The notes under the pieces were generated by a model, which ran no database searches, was not told the DNA's origin, and worked only from the letters and a program-made list of their open reading frames with translations. The position numbers were made by a program, and so were the translations under genes. This document shows, piece by piece, positions 29,636-38,178 of a DNA stretch of 64,000 nt (position 1 is the first letter of the stretch; every line of letters starts with the position of its first letter). This stretch comes from Cupriavidus sp. P-10 (GTDB lineage Bacteria > Pseudomonadota > Gammaproteobacteria > Burkholderiales > Burkholderiaceae): contig NZ_AP025170.1 of NCBI RefSeq assembly GCF_003402535.2, positions 62,001 through 126,000 of the forward strand, given 5' to 3'.

Positions 29636-30462
29636 GCGTGCCGCAGCTGCTCATCGACATCGGCAACACGCGCCTGAAATGGGCATGGTGCAAAGCCGGC
29701 GCGCCACTGCCGGCCGGCGCGGGTTTGCCCACGCCGTGGCAGCACGGCGGCGCGGTCGCACATGCCGATGACGATGCGCTGAAGACGCTGGCCGCCGACC
29801 TGCGCGCGCTGCGCGGCAGCGGCCCGATGCCGGCGGTATGGATCACCAACGTGGCCGGCCCGGTGATTGCCGCCGCCGTCGATGCGGCGCTCGCCGACGC
29901 CTTCGGCGGCTGCGCGCCGGTGCAGTGGGTGCGCAGCACCGCGGCGCACGGCAACCTGGCCAATGGCTACCGCGAGCCCACGCAGCTGGGCGTCGACCGC
30001 TGGGTCGGCGCCATCGGCGCGCACCGCTGGCTGCCGCACGACACGCTGCTGGTGGTGACCGCGGGCACCGCCACCACGCTCGACATCGTTACCGTCGCCG
30101 CGGATGGCCGCGCACGCTTCGAAGGCGGGTTGATCCTGCCGGGGCTGGCGCTGATGCTCGGCACGCTGGCGCGCAATACTGCGCAGCTGCCGGCGCTGGA
30201 AGTGGACGAGGCCGGCACCGTGGCCGGCGCGCACCTGCGCTGGGCTGACAACACCCACGACGCCATCGCCGCCGGCTGCCTGGCCGCGCAGGCGGGGGCG
30301 ATCGAACGCACCTGGCGCGCGCTGGGCGAACGGGGGCCGACGCGCTGCCTGCTGTCTGGCGGCGCACGTAGCGCGCTGGCCGGCGCGCTCGCGGTGCCTT
30401 TCGAGATGCACGATAATCTGGTGCTGCTCGGCCTGCATGCGATGGCGTCGGCCGAGGCCTAG
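29632..30462 (+). CDS. coaX: type III pantothenate kinase
   Basis: CoaX phosphorylates pantothenate, the first step of coenzyme A synthesis, and is not inhibited by CoA. The 276 residues of the ASKHA fold contain the P-loop-like [13 protein letters not shown], the pantothenate site [13 protein letters not shown] and the phosphate motif [12 protein letters not shown]. It overlaps birA by 4 nt, linking two cofactor enzymes. The start is fixed by the overlapping ATG. Confidence 0.96.
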   Translation: MSVPQLLIDIGNTRLKWAWCKAGAPLPAGAGLPTPWQHGGAVAHADDDALKTLAADLRALRGSGPMPAVWITNVAGPVIAAAVDAALADAFGGCAPVQWVRSTAAHGNLANGYREPTQLGVDRWVGAIGAHRWLPHDTLLVVTAGTATTLDIVTVAADGRARFEGGLILPGLALMLGTLARNTAQLPALEVDEAGTVAGAHLRWADNTHDAIAAGCLAAQAGAIERTWRALGERGPTRCLLSGGARSALAGALAVPFEMHDNLVLLGLHAMASAEA

Positions 30463-30510
30463 CGGCCATCGCCTTCACCACGGAATTTCCGCACGCTCCG
30501 CCGCCGTTCC

Positions 30511-30759
30511 ATGCCCGTCCCACGCGCCCTGCGCATTGCCCTGCTGTTGCTGTTGCTCGCCAACGCCTTGCTGCTGGTGGCGCTGGCCGGCCTGTTTGGA
30601 AAGAATCCGTTGGGCGGGTGGTTCGGCACGCCGCGCGAGCCGCACCGGCTGGAGCAGCAGGTGCGTGTCGAACGCATGCAACTGCTGCCGCCGGCACCGT
30701 CGCCCGCGGCCAATGGGACGCCGCGCGGCGCCTTGCCGGTGGTTCGGCGCCAAGGCTGA
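30511..30759 (+). CDS. small single-pass membrane protein after coaX
   Basis: An 82-residue protein with one N-terminal hydrophobic helix (residues 8-28, ALRIALLLLLLANALLLVALAG) and a polar, Pro/Arg-rich remainder. Not a recognised family. It follows coaX by 48 nt on the same strand and ends 9 nt before convergent rfaE2. Codon usage agrees with the neighbours, which supports a real gene. Confidence 0.65.
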   Translation: MPVPRALRIALLLLLLANALLLVALAGLFGKNPLGGWFGTPREPHRLEQQVRVERMQLLPPAPSPAANGTPRGALPVVRRQG

Positions 30760-30768
30760 GCGCGCGGC

Positions 30769-31263
30769 TCAGCCGGCCTGGCGCACCTTGGTCAGCAGCT
30801 TGGTGGTGGAGCGGTCGTGCAGGAAGGGGATGGCATAGGCCTGGCCGCCCCAGCTGCGCACCAGCCGGGTTTCTTCCAGCGTATCGATGTCATAGTCGCC
30901 GCCCTTGATATAGATGTCGGGGCGCACCAGCCGGATCAGCTCGACCGGCGTCTGCTCGCGGAACATTGCCACCAGGTCGACCGATGCCAGCGCGGCCAGC
31001 AGCGCCATGCGGTCCGATTCATGGTTGAGCGGGCGGTCGTCGCCCTTGCCCAGCATCTTGACCGAGGCATCGCTGTTGACGCCGACCACCAGGCTCGCGC
31101 CCAGCGCGCGCGCCTGCGCCAGGTAGGTGGCATGGCCGCGGTGCAGGATATCGAAGACGCCGTTGGTGAACACCAGCGGACGCGGCAGCGCGGCGATGCG
31201 CGCGGCCAGCTCGGCGGGGTTGTCGGCGGGAGTCAGCTTGGATTCGAAGGCGGGTACGGACAT
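30769..31263 (-). CDS. rfaE2: D-glycero-beta-D-manno-heptose 1-phosphate adenylyltransferase
   Basis: This enzyme makes ADP-heptose for the lipopolysaccharide inner core. The 164 residues correspond to the C-terminal half of E. coli HldE and carry the nucleotidyltransferase motif HRGH (residues 41-44) after FTNGVFDIL, and the ISTTK-type signature as DRSTTKLL. The kinase half must be encoded elsewhere, as is usual in Burkholderiales. It is a single gene, convergent with the coaX group. Confidence 0.94.
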   Translation of the reverse strand: MSVPAFESKLTPADNPAELAARIAALPRPLVFTNGVFDILHRGHATYLAQARALGASLVVGVNSDASVKMLGKGDDRPLNHESDRMALLAALASVDLVAMFREQTPVELIRLVRPDIYIKGGDYDIDTLEETRLVRSWGGQAYAIPFLHDRSTTKLLTKVRQAG

Positions 31264-31384
31264 GGGTAAGGGATCGGAAGGTGGAGGCCGGCGCTGGCGG
31301 CGCCGGCACGCTTGTCCGAATGGTACCCCGTTCGATGCGCGGTTCGCCGCCCGTCAGCGCGAGTTCGCACCTTGCTTGCCTTGC

Positions 31385-32350
31385 TTAGCCGACCAGCGCC
31401 ACCGCCGCGTCGTTGGCGGGCAGGGGCACCGTGGCCGCGGCAATGCCGCGCAGCACCGAGACCAGTGCCTCGCGCACCGCATCGACGTGCGCCGCCTGGG
31501 CGCGGCCGCCCAGGTACAGCAGGCTGACGTCAGCCCAGGCCGGGAAGCCCTCGGGCACCTGCGCCACGTACGCGCTGTTGGCCCCGTCGATCCACGGCAC
31601 GTTGAACTTCAGCACCGGCGTCACGCCGCCGCGCGAGCGCCACAGCGCGACCTGGCCGTTCCATGACGGCGCCACGGTCAGGCGGACCTGGTCAGACATA
31701 TCCGCCAGGAAGCGCCGCACCGGGCTTTCGGCGTCGGCATCGTCGCTGAGCAGGGTCCAGTGCTCGGGCAGGGGGATGTCGTTGCCCGCGGCCTCCGCCT
31801 CCACGGATGGCAAGGATGGCAGCCGGATCAGGCTGCGCTGCGCCATCATCACGTGCTCGGCCAGCACGCCGCCCGCGCCCGGCAGCGCGTCCACGGTGAC
31901 GGCGCAGTCGATCTGCCCCTTTGTCAGGGCCTGCCCGACCAGGCGGCCGTTGCCGATCACGCCCGAGACGATATGCACGTCCGGCAGCGCTGCCGAGAGC
32001 CGTGCCAGCACCTGCGTCAGCGCGGGATCGCCCAGCGCCATCGAGACGCCGACGCGCAAGGTCTGGCGCGGGCCGCCGCGCGGTACGCGTTCGCCCGCAT
32101 TTGCCACCAGCCCGTTCCAGCGTTCCAGCATGCCGGCCGCGGCGCGTTCCAGCTTCAGCCCGTACGCGGTGGGCACCAGGCCGCCGCGCCGCTCGAAGAA
32201 CAGCTCGTCGCCGGTCACGTCGCGCAGCTTGCGGATGGCGTAGGCCACGGTGGGCTGGCGCACGCCGAGCGCCTGCGCGGCGCGGCCGATGCCGCCGTAG
32301 TGCATGACCTGGACAAAGACGCCCAGGGCCTTGAAATCGATATGACGCAA
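31385..32350 (-). CDS. LysR-family transcriptional regulator
   Basis: A 321-residue LysR regulator with the HTH at residues 4-62 (FKALGVFVQVMHYGGIGRAAQALGV, QPTVAYAIRKL) and a substrate-binding effector domain. It has no adjacent co-directed metabolic gene; upstream is a 460-nt AT-rich gap (32351-32814). The effector and targets are unknown. Confidence 0.88.
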   Translation of the reverse strand: MRHIDFKALGVFVQVMHYGGIGRAAQALGVRQPTVAYAIRKLRDVTGDELFFERRGGLVPTAYGLKLERAAAGMLERWNGLVANAGERVPRGGPRQTLRVGVSMALGDPALTQVLARLSAALPDVHIVSGVIGNGRLVGQALTKGQIDCAVTVDALPGAGGVLAEHVMMAQRSLIRLPSLPSVEAEAAGNDIPLPEHWTLLSDDADAESPVRRFLADMSDQVRLTVAPSWNGQVALWRSRGGVTPVLKFNVPWIDGANSAYVAQVPEGFPAWADVSLLYLGGRAQAAHVDAVREALVSVLRGIAAATVPLPANDAAVALVG

Positions 32351-32814
32351 TCTTTACCCCTGCCAAGACGTTGCCGCGCGCCGTCGTCGCTGGCCCCGGG
32401 CCCGTACGTTGCGGGAGCGCGGCGAGGGCGCACCCGGGAAGCGGGTGGCACCTTGCCGGCGGGGCCGAGCGGCGCTGCGGATAATCGCCAGCCGCGACTG
32501 GCGGATTTTTCGGGGATGTTATCGGAATTACAGTCTATTACAAAATGATTTGCGCCAATAACTAAAGTCCGATCAATAACACATGAGGCAAAAAAGATAA
32601 TCGCGCCGTGTGATTTAAGTATTTTATTTTCGGAATTAAAAGTTTTAGGAATGGCGCGCCACGGCTGGCATTGCGGCCAATGCGGGGAAGAGCTTCCGGA
32701 TAACCCGGCCGTCATGCCAGCGGTGTAGTAACGGGATACCACCCGACCCGTTGCAAAATCTGGCAGGCACCGTTGTTTCCGAGTATTCGGGAATGGCGGT
32801 GCTGGCGCGCCAAT
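32351..32814. other. AT-rich non-coding gap
   Basis: No convincing gene. About 32500-32650 has far lower GC than its surroundings, with runs such as AAGTATTTTATTTTC. The 9-mer TCGGAATTA occurs twice (32522-32530 and 32630-32638) as a direct repeat. The open frames crossing this gap have no family signature and change composition midway, so they look like chance. It may hold the promoter and operators of the LysR gene, or be a remnant of transferred DNA. Confidence 0.5.
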
Positions 32815-32842
32815 GAAAAAACCCCGCCGTAGCGGGGTTTTT
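32815..32842. terminator. bidirectional Rho-independent terminator
   Basis: A6 run, CCCCGC (32822-32827), CGTA loop, GCGGGG (32832-32837), T5 run. It ends the minus-strand transcript of the di-iron protein gene, which stops at 32868. Confidence 0.85.
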
Positions 32843-32867
32843 GTCGGGGTGGCAGCAAGCTGCCGGA

Positions 32868-33731
32868 TCAGGCCTGTGCCGGCTGGGCGCCGCCGGCGCC
32901 GGGCAGGCGGGCGTTCAGCTCCTTGCGGTAGCGGTTCAGGTCCTGCACCGATTCAAAGGTGCGTTCGAACAGCAGCGACATATTGTGCAGGATCCGTTCG
33001 ATGACCTTCTTTTCCCAGCCTTCGTCGAAGCGGATCTGTTCGTCCAGCCATTTTTCCAGCCAGTCCGGGTCGGGCAGGCGCGACTGCACGGTGTCGTTGG
33101 GGAACAGCGCCTTGTTCACGTGCAGGTTGGTCGGGTGCAGCGGCTTCTCGGTGCGGCGCGCCGATGCCATCAGCACGCCGATCTTGGCGAACGCGGCGCG
33201 CGCGGTGTCACCGAACTGGGCCAGGTATTTCTTCATGTAGCGCAGGTAGGCACCGCCGTGGCGGGCTTCGTCCTGCGACAGGGTGCGGTAGATATGCTTG
33301 ATCACCGGTTCCGAGTGCCATTCGGCGGCGCGCCGGTACCAGTGGTTCAGGCGGATCTCGCCGCAGAAATGCAGCATCAGCGTTTCCAGCGGCGGCGCCG
33401 GATCGAATTCGAAGCGCACCGCGTGCAGCTCTTCCTCGGTCGGCACCAGGTCCGGGCGGAAGCGGCGCAGGTACTCCATCAGCACCAGCGAATGCTTCTG
33501 CTCCTCGAAGAACCAGATGCTCATGAACGCCGAAAAGTCGGAATCGTGGCGGTTGTCACGCAGGAACATCTCGGTCGCGGGCAGGGCGGACCATTCCGTG
33601 ATCGCGTTCATGCGAATGGTCCTGGCTTGGTCGTCCGTCAGCAGGCTGGGGTCGAAGCTATCCCAGGGGATGTCCTTGTCCATGTGCCAGCGGACCGCTT
33701 CCAACGATTTGAACAGTTCGGGGTAGAGCAT
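32868..33731 (-). CDS. di-iron (ferritin-like) protein resembling acyl-ACP desaturase
   Basis: A 287-residue protein with two ExxH motifs: E77-x-x-H80 in FFEEQKHS and E155-x-x-H158 in SQDEARHGG, plus a helix with E125 and H130 (CGEIRLNH). This spacing and the EExxH / DExRH pair match class II soluble di-iron fatty acid desaturases and related ferritin-like oxygenases. It lacks membrane segments. It could desaturate an acyl carrier substrate or have another oxidative role. Alone in its transcript, with a terminator behind it and an extended -10 in front. Confidence 0.8.
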   Translation of the reverse strand: MLYPELFKSLEAVRWHMDKDIPWDSFDPSLLTDDQARTIRMNAITEWSALPATEMFLRDNRHDSDFSAFMSIWFFEEQKHSLVLMEYLRRFRPDLVPTEEELHAVRFEFDPAPPLETLMLHFCGEIRLNHWYRRAAEWHSEPVIKHIYRTLSQDEARHGGAYLRYMKKYLAQFGDTARAAFAKIGVLMASARRTEKPLHPTNLHVNKALFPNDTVQSRLPDPDWLEKWLDEQIRFDEGWEKKVIERILHNMSLLFERTFESVQDLNRYRKELNARLPGAGGAQPAQA

Positions 33732-33756
33732 GGTAAGCCTTTGAAATTACGGGCAG

Positions 33757-33765
33757 ATTCTACCA
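33757..33765 (-). promoter_or_regulatory. extended -10 promoter of the di-iron protein gene
   Basis: On the minus strand TGGTAGAAT (TG-n-TAGAAT) lies 26 nt before the ATG. This is an extended -10 form, so a poor -35 is tolerable. Confidence 0.45.
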
Positions 33766-33917
33766 GATGCGAATTATTCTCTTCTCCCTTTTTTAGTGCG
33801 GATCGGGGCAAATGCAACGACTTTTATGGATTTTGGCGCAGTCCACTGCATATTACGGGCGATCAGCGGCGCGGCGGGCGGGCCAAGTGCCAGCAACGAC
33901 GCCTGGCGGCAGGCTGC

Positions 33918-35195
33918 TCATGGCGAGACCGCGCCCTCGGGCAAGGCAGCGGGTGCCGTACCCGGCACCACACCGTACAGGAAGGCGGCCAGTTCGGCGG
34001 CCTGCGCTTCGGCGTCGCGCTCGCCCAGCGCCATCAGCGCCTGGGTGAACTCGGGCTCGAACAGCAGGTAGCTGGCAAAGGCGGCGCCGCGCGCCTCGGT
34101 GCCGCCCAGCGGCGCCAGCAGCGCGCGCACGGTGCGCGGCAGCTGTTTCAGGTGCTCGGCGGCGAGCGCTTCGATCGGTTCGCTCGGGGAGATCGTCATG
34201 ACCTGCACCGGACGCCAGCCCTCGCGGTCGCCCGCGAGCTCCGGCATGCGTGCCAGCAGCCGGTTGATATGCAGCAGCCGCTCCAGGTCGGCGTTGAGCC
34301 CGTCCAGGAAGATGCTGGCCAGCGCCTGGCCGCCTACCTGCGCCAGCGACGGATAGCCGCCGGCGGGCACGGTGTCGAACCAGCCGGAGCGCTGGCGCGA
34401 GGCCGCGCCGATCGCCAGGACGCGCGACGCGCCCAGGTGGATGGCCGGCGAAAGCGGCGACATCTGCCGCATGGTGCCATCGCCGAACCATTCGTGATGG
34501 CCGTCGATCTCCAGCGGCATCGCCGGGAACAGGAACGGGATCGAGGCCGATGCCAGCAGGTGGTCCACCGTGATCGACGCCGGCACCGCGATGCGCTGGC
34601 TGCGGTGCCATGGATGGATACGGTGGTGCGACTGGTAGAAGGTGACGTGGCGGCCGGTGCTGTAGGACAGCGCGGTGACCGCGAACGCCTGCAGCGCGCC
34701 GCTGTCCAGGCTGGCCTGCACCCGCGCGGGCTCGAACAGCTCGCCCAGCATGCTGCCCAGCGGGGTGTTGTCGAACAGCGCGCGCGGCGCCCTGCGCTGC
34801 GTGGCCCAGCCCAGCGCCAGCGTCGACAGCCAGCGCGCGCCCGACACGCCCACGCGCAGCACGTCAGTACGATAGACGTCGTCGGCGTGGATGCCGTGCC
34901 ACAGCGCACCCAGGCTTTGCGTGGCGGCCTGGAAGTCGCTGGCGTGGATGGCCAGCCCGGCACCGTTGATCGCGCCCGCCGAGGTGCCGGCGATAATGCC
35001 GAACGGCAGCCCCCCATGCGCCTTGCCGTGGCGCGCGGCGATCCGCGCCAGCCCGCACAGCACGCCGGCCTGGTAGGCGGCGCGCGCGCCTCCGCCCATC
35101 ATGATCAGCGCGGTGGCGGCGGGGTTGGGGCCGCTATGGCCATTTGCGCCGTTGCGTGGGGCGGTCTGGTGTCCTGGCAGGGAATCGCGGTGCAT
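33918..35195 (-). CDS. patatin-like phospholipase
   Basis: A 425-residue patatin. It has the oxyanion glycine loop MMGGGARAAYQAGVL (about residues 32-46), the nucleophile S72 in GTSAG, and the catalytic aspartate in FGDGTMRQ near residue 245, forming the Ser-Asp dyad of bacterial lipid acyl hydrolases. No signal peptide is evident. The C-terminal half is helical and typical of the longer bacterial patatins. phaM lies 45 nt upstream on the same strand, so the two may be co-transcribed. Whether it acts on phospholipids or other lipids is unknown. Confidence 0.9.
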   Translation of the reverse strand: MHRDSLPGHQTAPRNGANGHSGPNPAATALIMMGGGARAAYQAGVLCGLARIAARHGKAHGGLPFGIIAGTSAGAINGAGLAIHASDFQAATQSLGALWHGIHADDVYRTDVLRVGVSGARWLSTLALGWATQRRAPRALFDNTPLGSMLGELFEPARVQASLDSGALQAFAVTALSYSTGRHVTFYQSHHRIHPWHRSQRIAVPASITVDHLLASASIPFLFPAMPLEIDGHHEWFGDGTMRQMSPLSPAIHLGASRVLAIGAASRQRSGWFDTVPAGGYPSLAQVGGQALASIFLDGLNADLERLLHINRLLARMPELAGDREGWRPVQVMTISPSEPIEALAAEHLKQLPRTVRALLAPLGGTEARGAAFASYLLFEPEFTQALMALGERDAEAQAAELAAFLYGVVPGTAPAALPEGAVSP

Positions 35196-35240
35196 GGCGG
35201 GGGCGCGGCGTAGCGACAGGTCAGGCGGTGCGGTGAAGCG

Positions 35241-36068
35241 TCATTCGTCGCCGCCGTTGTTGTCGTCCCTGGCGTCGTCGTTGCCGGTGCGCGTGGCCTT
35301 GGCTGTCTTCCCGGCAGCGGGCTTCTTTGCGGCCGGTTTCTTTGCAGCGGGCTTGGCCGCAGCCTTGGTCCCGGACTTGGCCGCACTCGTGGCGCCGTTC
35401 TTTGCCGTGGCGCTCGCCCTGGCGCCGTCGCCATTGCCATTTCCGTTGCCAGCGGCCTTGCGTGGCGCGGCGCCGGCGTCCGGCGCGGTGCCCGGCTGCG
35501 CCGGCGTGCCACCGGCACCGAAGCCGCCCATATTGAACGGCGCGATGCTGGCCGCGGCGGCGCTGCTGGCGATCTGGCTGAACTGATGCTGCAGCAGGTC
35601 CCACCACACCGCGGCGTTGGGTGCGCTTTCGGATGTGGCCTCGGCCGACGGCTCGGGCGCCGGCTCGGGCTCGCCCGCGGGCTGCGCCGCGGGCGCTTCT
35701 TCGCCCAGCCCGGTGCCGGCGCGCTGCGGCGGCGAGGCGCTGGGCGCATTGGCCGCGCGCGCCACGTTTTCCATTGCCGCCTGCATGGCGTCAGGCGAGA
35801 GCGCCTTGCCGAAGGTCTGCAGCGCCACCAGCGTGGCGCGCTGGACTTCCAGGCCCTGGATCGTGGTGCGCAGCAGGTTGGTATTGAGTTGCAGCCAGCT
35901 TTCCACGGCCTGGAGGTCGGCGATGCGCTTGTCGAGGTCGTCGAGGTCCATCGGCGGCGTCATTGCCTGCAGGCCGGGCATCAGGCCGCCGGGCATGCCG
36001 GCGCTGCCGCCCCACAGGCGGCGCATGAAGTCGAAGCTGTTGGTGAAATCGGGAATCTGTCCGAACAT
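35241..36068 (-). CDS. phaM: PhaM-type polyhydroxyalkanoate granule regulatory protein
   Basis: PhaM (described in Ralstonia eutropha) activates PHA synthase PhaC and tethers PHB granules to the nucleoid. This 275-residue protein has the phasin-like N-terminus ([20 protein letters not shown]), a helical region with [22 protein letters not shown], and a C-terminal Ala/Lys/Pro tail with [10 protein letters not shown] repeats of the histone H1-like kind that binds DNA. The middle (residues 110-150) is low complexity. It is the gene that most clearly places this window in Cupriavidus or a near relative. Neighbours are the patatin and an enoyl-CoA hydratase. Confidence 0.88.
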   Translation of the reverse strand: MFGQIPDFTNSFDFMRRLWGGSAGMPGGLMPGLQAMTPPMDLDDLDKRIADLQAVESWLQLNTNLLRTTIQGLEVQRATLVALQTFGKALSPDAMQAAMENVARAANAPSASPPQRAGTGLGEEAPAAQPAGEPEPAPEPSAEATSESAPNAAVWWDLLQHQFSQIASSAAAASIAPFNMGGFGAGGTPAQPGTAPDAGAAPRKAAGNGNGNGDGARASATAKNGATSAAKSGTKAAAKPAAKKPAAKKPAAGKTAKATRTGNDDARDDNNGGDE

Positions 36069-36131
36069 GGTCGCGTGCTCCGTGTGCGGCGCAGCCCGCG
36101 CCCGGATGCGGGCTGCTCGGCTGCGTCGTCG

Positions 36132-36968
36132 TTACCTGAATTGTGGCGGCCGCTTCTGGCGCAGGCTCGCCATGCCCTCGTGCACGTCGGGGCCGGCAAA
36201 GCCCATGAATTCGAGCGCCAGCGAGGTATCGAAGGCGGGACCGGCCATGCGCAGCCAGTTGTTGAGGGCGTACTTGGTCCAGCGGATCGCTGTCTGCGAT
36301 CCTGCCGCCAGCCGGTTGGCAACCTCGAAGGCGCGCGCCACCAGTTCGTCCTCTTCCACCGCGAGCGAGACCAGGCCGATCCGCTCGGCCTCTTCGCCGC
36401 TGACCGACTCGCACAGCATCAGATAGTACTTGGCCTTGGCCATTCCGCACAGCAGCGGCCACACGATCGCGGCATGGTCGCCCGCAGCCACGCCCAGCCG
36501 GGTGTGGCCGTCGACGATGCGCGCGGTCTTCGCGGCGATCGAGATATCGGCCAGCAGCCCCGCCACCAGCCCGGCCCCTACGGCCGGGCCGTGCATGGCC
36601 GAGACCACCGGCTTGTCGCAGTTGATGACGTTGTAGACCAGGTCGCGCGCTTCGTGCCACACGCGCGTGCGGGTCTCGAAGTCGTTGGCCATGTCCTCCA
36701 CCAGCGCCAGGTCGCCGCCGGCGGAGAAGCCCTTGCCCTCGCCGCGGATCAGCGCCACGCGGATGTCGGGGTCGGCGGAGACGTCGCGCCAGATCTCGGC
36801 CAGCTCGCGGTGCATGTTGGCGTCGGCGGTGGCCAGCTTCTGGTTGGCCGACTGGGCCGCGCCCATGATGATCTCGAGGATGGGGCCGTGGCGGCGCAGC
36901 GTCAGAGCCCGGTAGCGGGCGTAGCGTTCGGACAGTTCAGTGGAAGGCGAGTCGTTGGAAGCAGTCAT
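36132..36968 (-). CDS. enoyl-CoA hydratase/isomerase family protein
   Basis: A 278-residue crotonase-fold enzyme. The oxyanion-hole segments are [12 protein letters not shown] (about residues 80-91) and [10 protein letters not shown] (about 122-131), and the helix with LGVAAGD follows. The usual catalytic Glu pair of enoyl-CoA hydratase is not obvious, so hydratase versus isomerase or decarboxylase activity is undecided. Start at [10 protein letters not shown], because the longer frame lacks family similarity. Genes of acid catabolism lie upstream and phaM downstream. A TetR-type palindrome precedes it. Confidence 0.85.
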   Translation of the reverse strand: MTASNDSPSTELSERYARYRALTLRRHGPILEIIMGAAQSANQKLATADANMHRELAEIWRDVSADPDIRVALIRGEGKGFSAGGDLALVEDMANDFETRTRVWHEARDLVYNVINCDKPVVSAMHGPAVGAGLVAGLLADISIAAKTARIVDGHTRLGVAAGDHAAIVWPLLCGMAKAKYYLMLCESVSGEEAERIGLVSLAVEEDELVARAFEVANRLAAGSQTAIRWTKYALNNWLRMAGPAFDTSLALEFMGFAGPDVHEGMASLRQKRPPQFR

Positions 36969-37025
36969 GGGGGGCCTGTCAGGTAAGAGGCGCGAGCTGC
37001 GCGCCGGGTGCATCGCGAATTTGCC

Positions 37026-37041
37026 AACCAATCGGTCGGTT
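37026..37041. promoter_or_regulatory. TetR-type operator-like palindrome upstream of the enoyl-CoA hydratase gene
   Basis: AACCAATCGGTCGGTT is an imperfect palindrome (12 of 16 positions pair). It lies 58 nt before the hydratase start and resembles ACCG-CGGT operators of TetR-family regulators of acyl-CoA and phenylacetate catabolism. No tetR gene is in the window. Confidence 0.5.
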
Positions 37042-37104
37042 AATTATATGCGTATCCGTCTATGCAAATCCGGCGGCAGGACCTTCCTGACAGGCGCGGC
37101 CGGT

Positions 37105-38085
37105 TCAGGGCGCCGCCACCAGCTGGTCGATCGCACCAAACACCGAATGCCCCTGCGCGTCGAACATCTCGATCTTGACCGCGTCGCCGAATTTCATGAA
37201 CTCGGTGGCGGGCTTGCCGTCGTCGATGGTCTCGAGCATGCGCTTTTCGGCGATGCAGCAGTAGCCCTTCTTGCGGTCGACATTGGAGATCGTGCCCGAG
37301 CCGACGATGCTGCCGGCGCGCACGTTGCGGGTCTTGCAGATATGCGCGATCAGCATGCCGAAGTCGAACACCATGTCGGTGCCGCAGTCGGGCTGGCCGA
37401 CCTTCTTGCTGTTCCAGTGCACCGTCATCGGCAGGTGCACCTTGCGCTCCCGCCAGGCCTCGCCGAGCTCGTCGGGCGTGACGGCGACCGGCGAGAAGGC
37501 GGTTGCCGGCTTGCTCTGGAAGAAGCCAAAGCCCTTGCCCAGCTCGGCCGGGATCAGGTTGCGCAGCGAGACGTCGTTGGCCAGCATCACCAGTCGGATC
37601 GCGTCGCCGGCCTGCTCGGGCGTGGCGCCCATCTTCACGTCGCCGGTGATGACCGCGACCTCGGCCTCGAAGTCGATGCCGAAGGCTTCGCTGGCGCACA
37701 CGATGTCGTCCTGCGGGCCGAGGAAGTCGTCCGAGCCGCCCTGGTACATCAGCGGGTCGGTCCAGAACTCGGGCGGCATCTCCGCGCCGCGTGCCTTGCG
37801 CACCAGCTCGACGTGGTTGACGTAGGCGGAGCCGTCGGCCCACTGGTAGGCGCGCGGCAGCGGCGCCATGCAGTCCTTGGGATTGAACGCGAACGGATGA
37901 CGCGCGCGGCCGGCACTGAGCGCGTCGTACAGATCCTGCAGCTGCGGCGCGAAGAAATGCCAGTCGTCCAGCACGGTCTGCAGCTTGCCGGCGATATCGG
38001 TGGCGAAGTGGGCTTGCTTCAGGTCGCGCGACACGACCACCAACTGGCCGTCGCGCGAACCGTCCTTCAGGGTTGCGAGTTTCAT
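37105..38085 (-). CDS. fumarylacetoacetate hydrolase family protein
   Basis: A 326-residue protein with an N-terminal FAH-N domain (MKLATLKDGSRDG, then FAINPKD-like FAFNPKDC) and the FAH catalytic domain. Conserved metal-site acidic residues lie in DFEAEVAVITGD and in DDIVCASE. Such enzymes hydrolyse or hydrate 1,3-diketones or 2-keto-4-pentenoates in aromatic and tyrosine catabolism. No maleylacetoacetate isomerase or homogentisate gene is nearby, so the substrate is undetermined. It lies 137 nt upstream of the hydratase gene on the same strand. Confidence 0.88.
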   Translation of the reverse strand: MKLATLKDGSRDGQLVVVSRDLKQAHFATDIAGKLQTVLDDWHFFAPQLQDLYDALSAGRARHPFAFNPKDCMAPLPRAYQWADGSAYVNHVELVRKARGAEMPPEFWTDPLMYQGGSDDFLGPQDDIVCASEAFGIDFEAEVAVITGDVKMGATPEQAGDAIRLVMLANDVSLRNLIPAELGKGFGFFQSKPATAFSPVAVTPDELGEAWRERKVHLPMTVHWNSKKVGQPDCGTDMVFDFGMLIAHICKTRNVRAGSIVGSGTISNVDRKKGYCCIAEKRMLETIDDGKPATEFMKFGDAVKIEMFDAQGHSVFGAIDQLVAAP

Positions 38086-38178
38086 GGGATGCGATGCGGT
38101 AGAGAGCGGGGCGTCCGCGCGGCGGACGCAGTGCCCGCTAGTCTACCGCGCCGTGCAGCGCGCCCCTGCGACAATGGC

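Noticed and set aside
32215..32742. A 175-codon frame crossing the AT-rich gap on the minus strand
   Set aside because: Overlaps the LysR gene in another frame, changes composition midway and shows no motif or ribosome-binding site.
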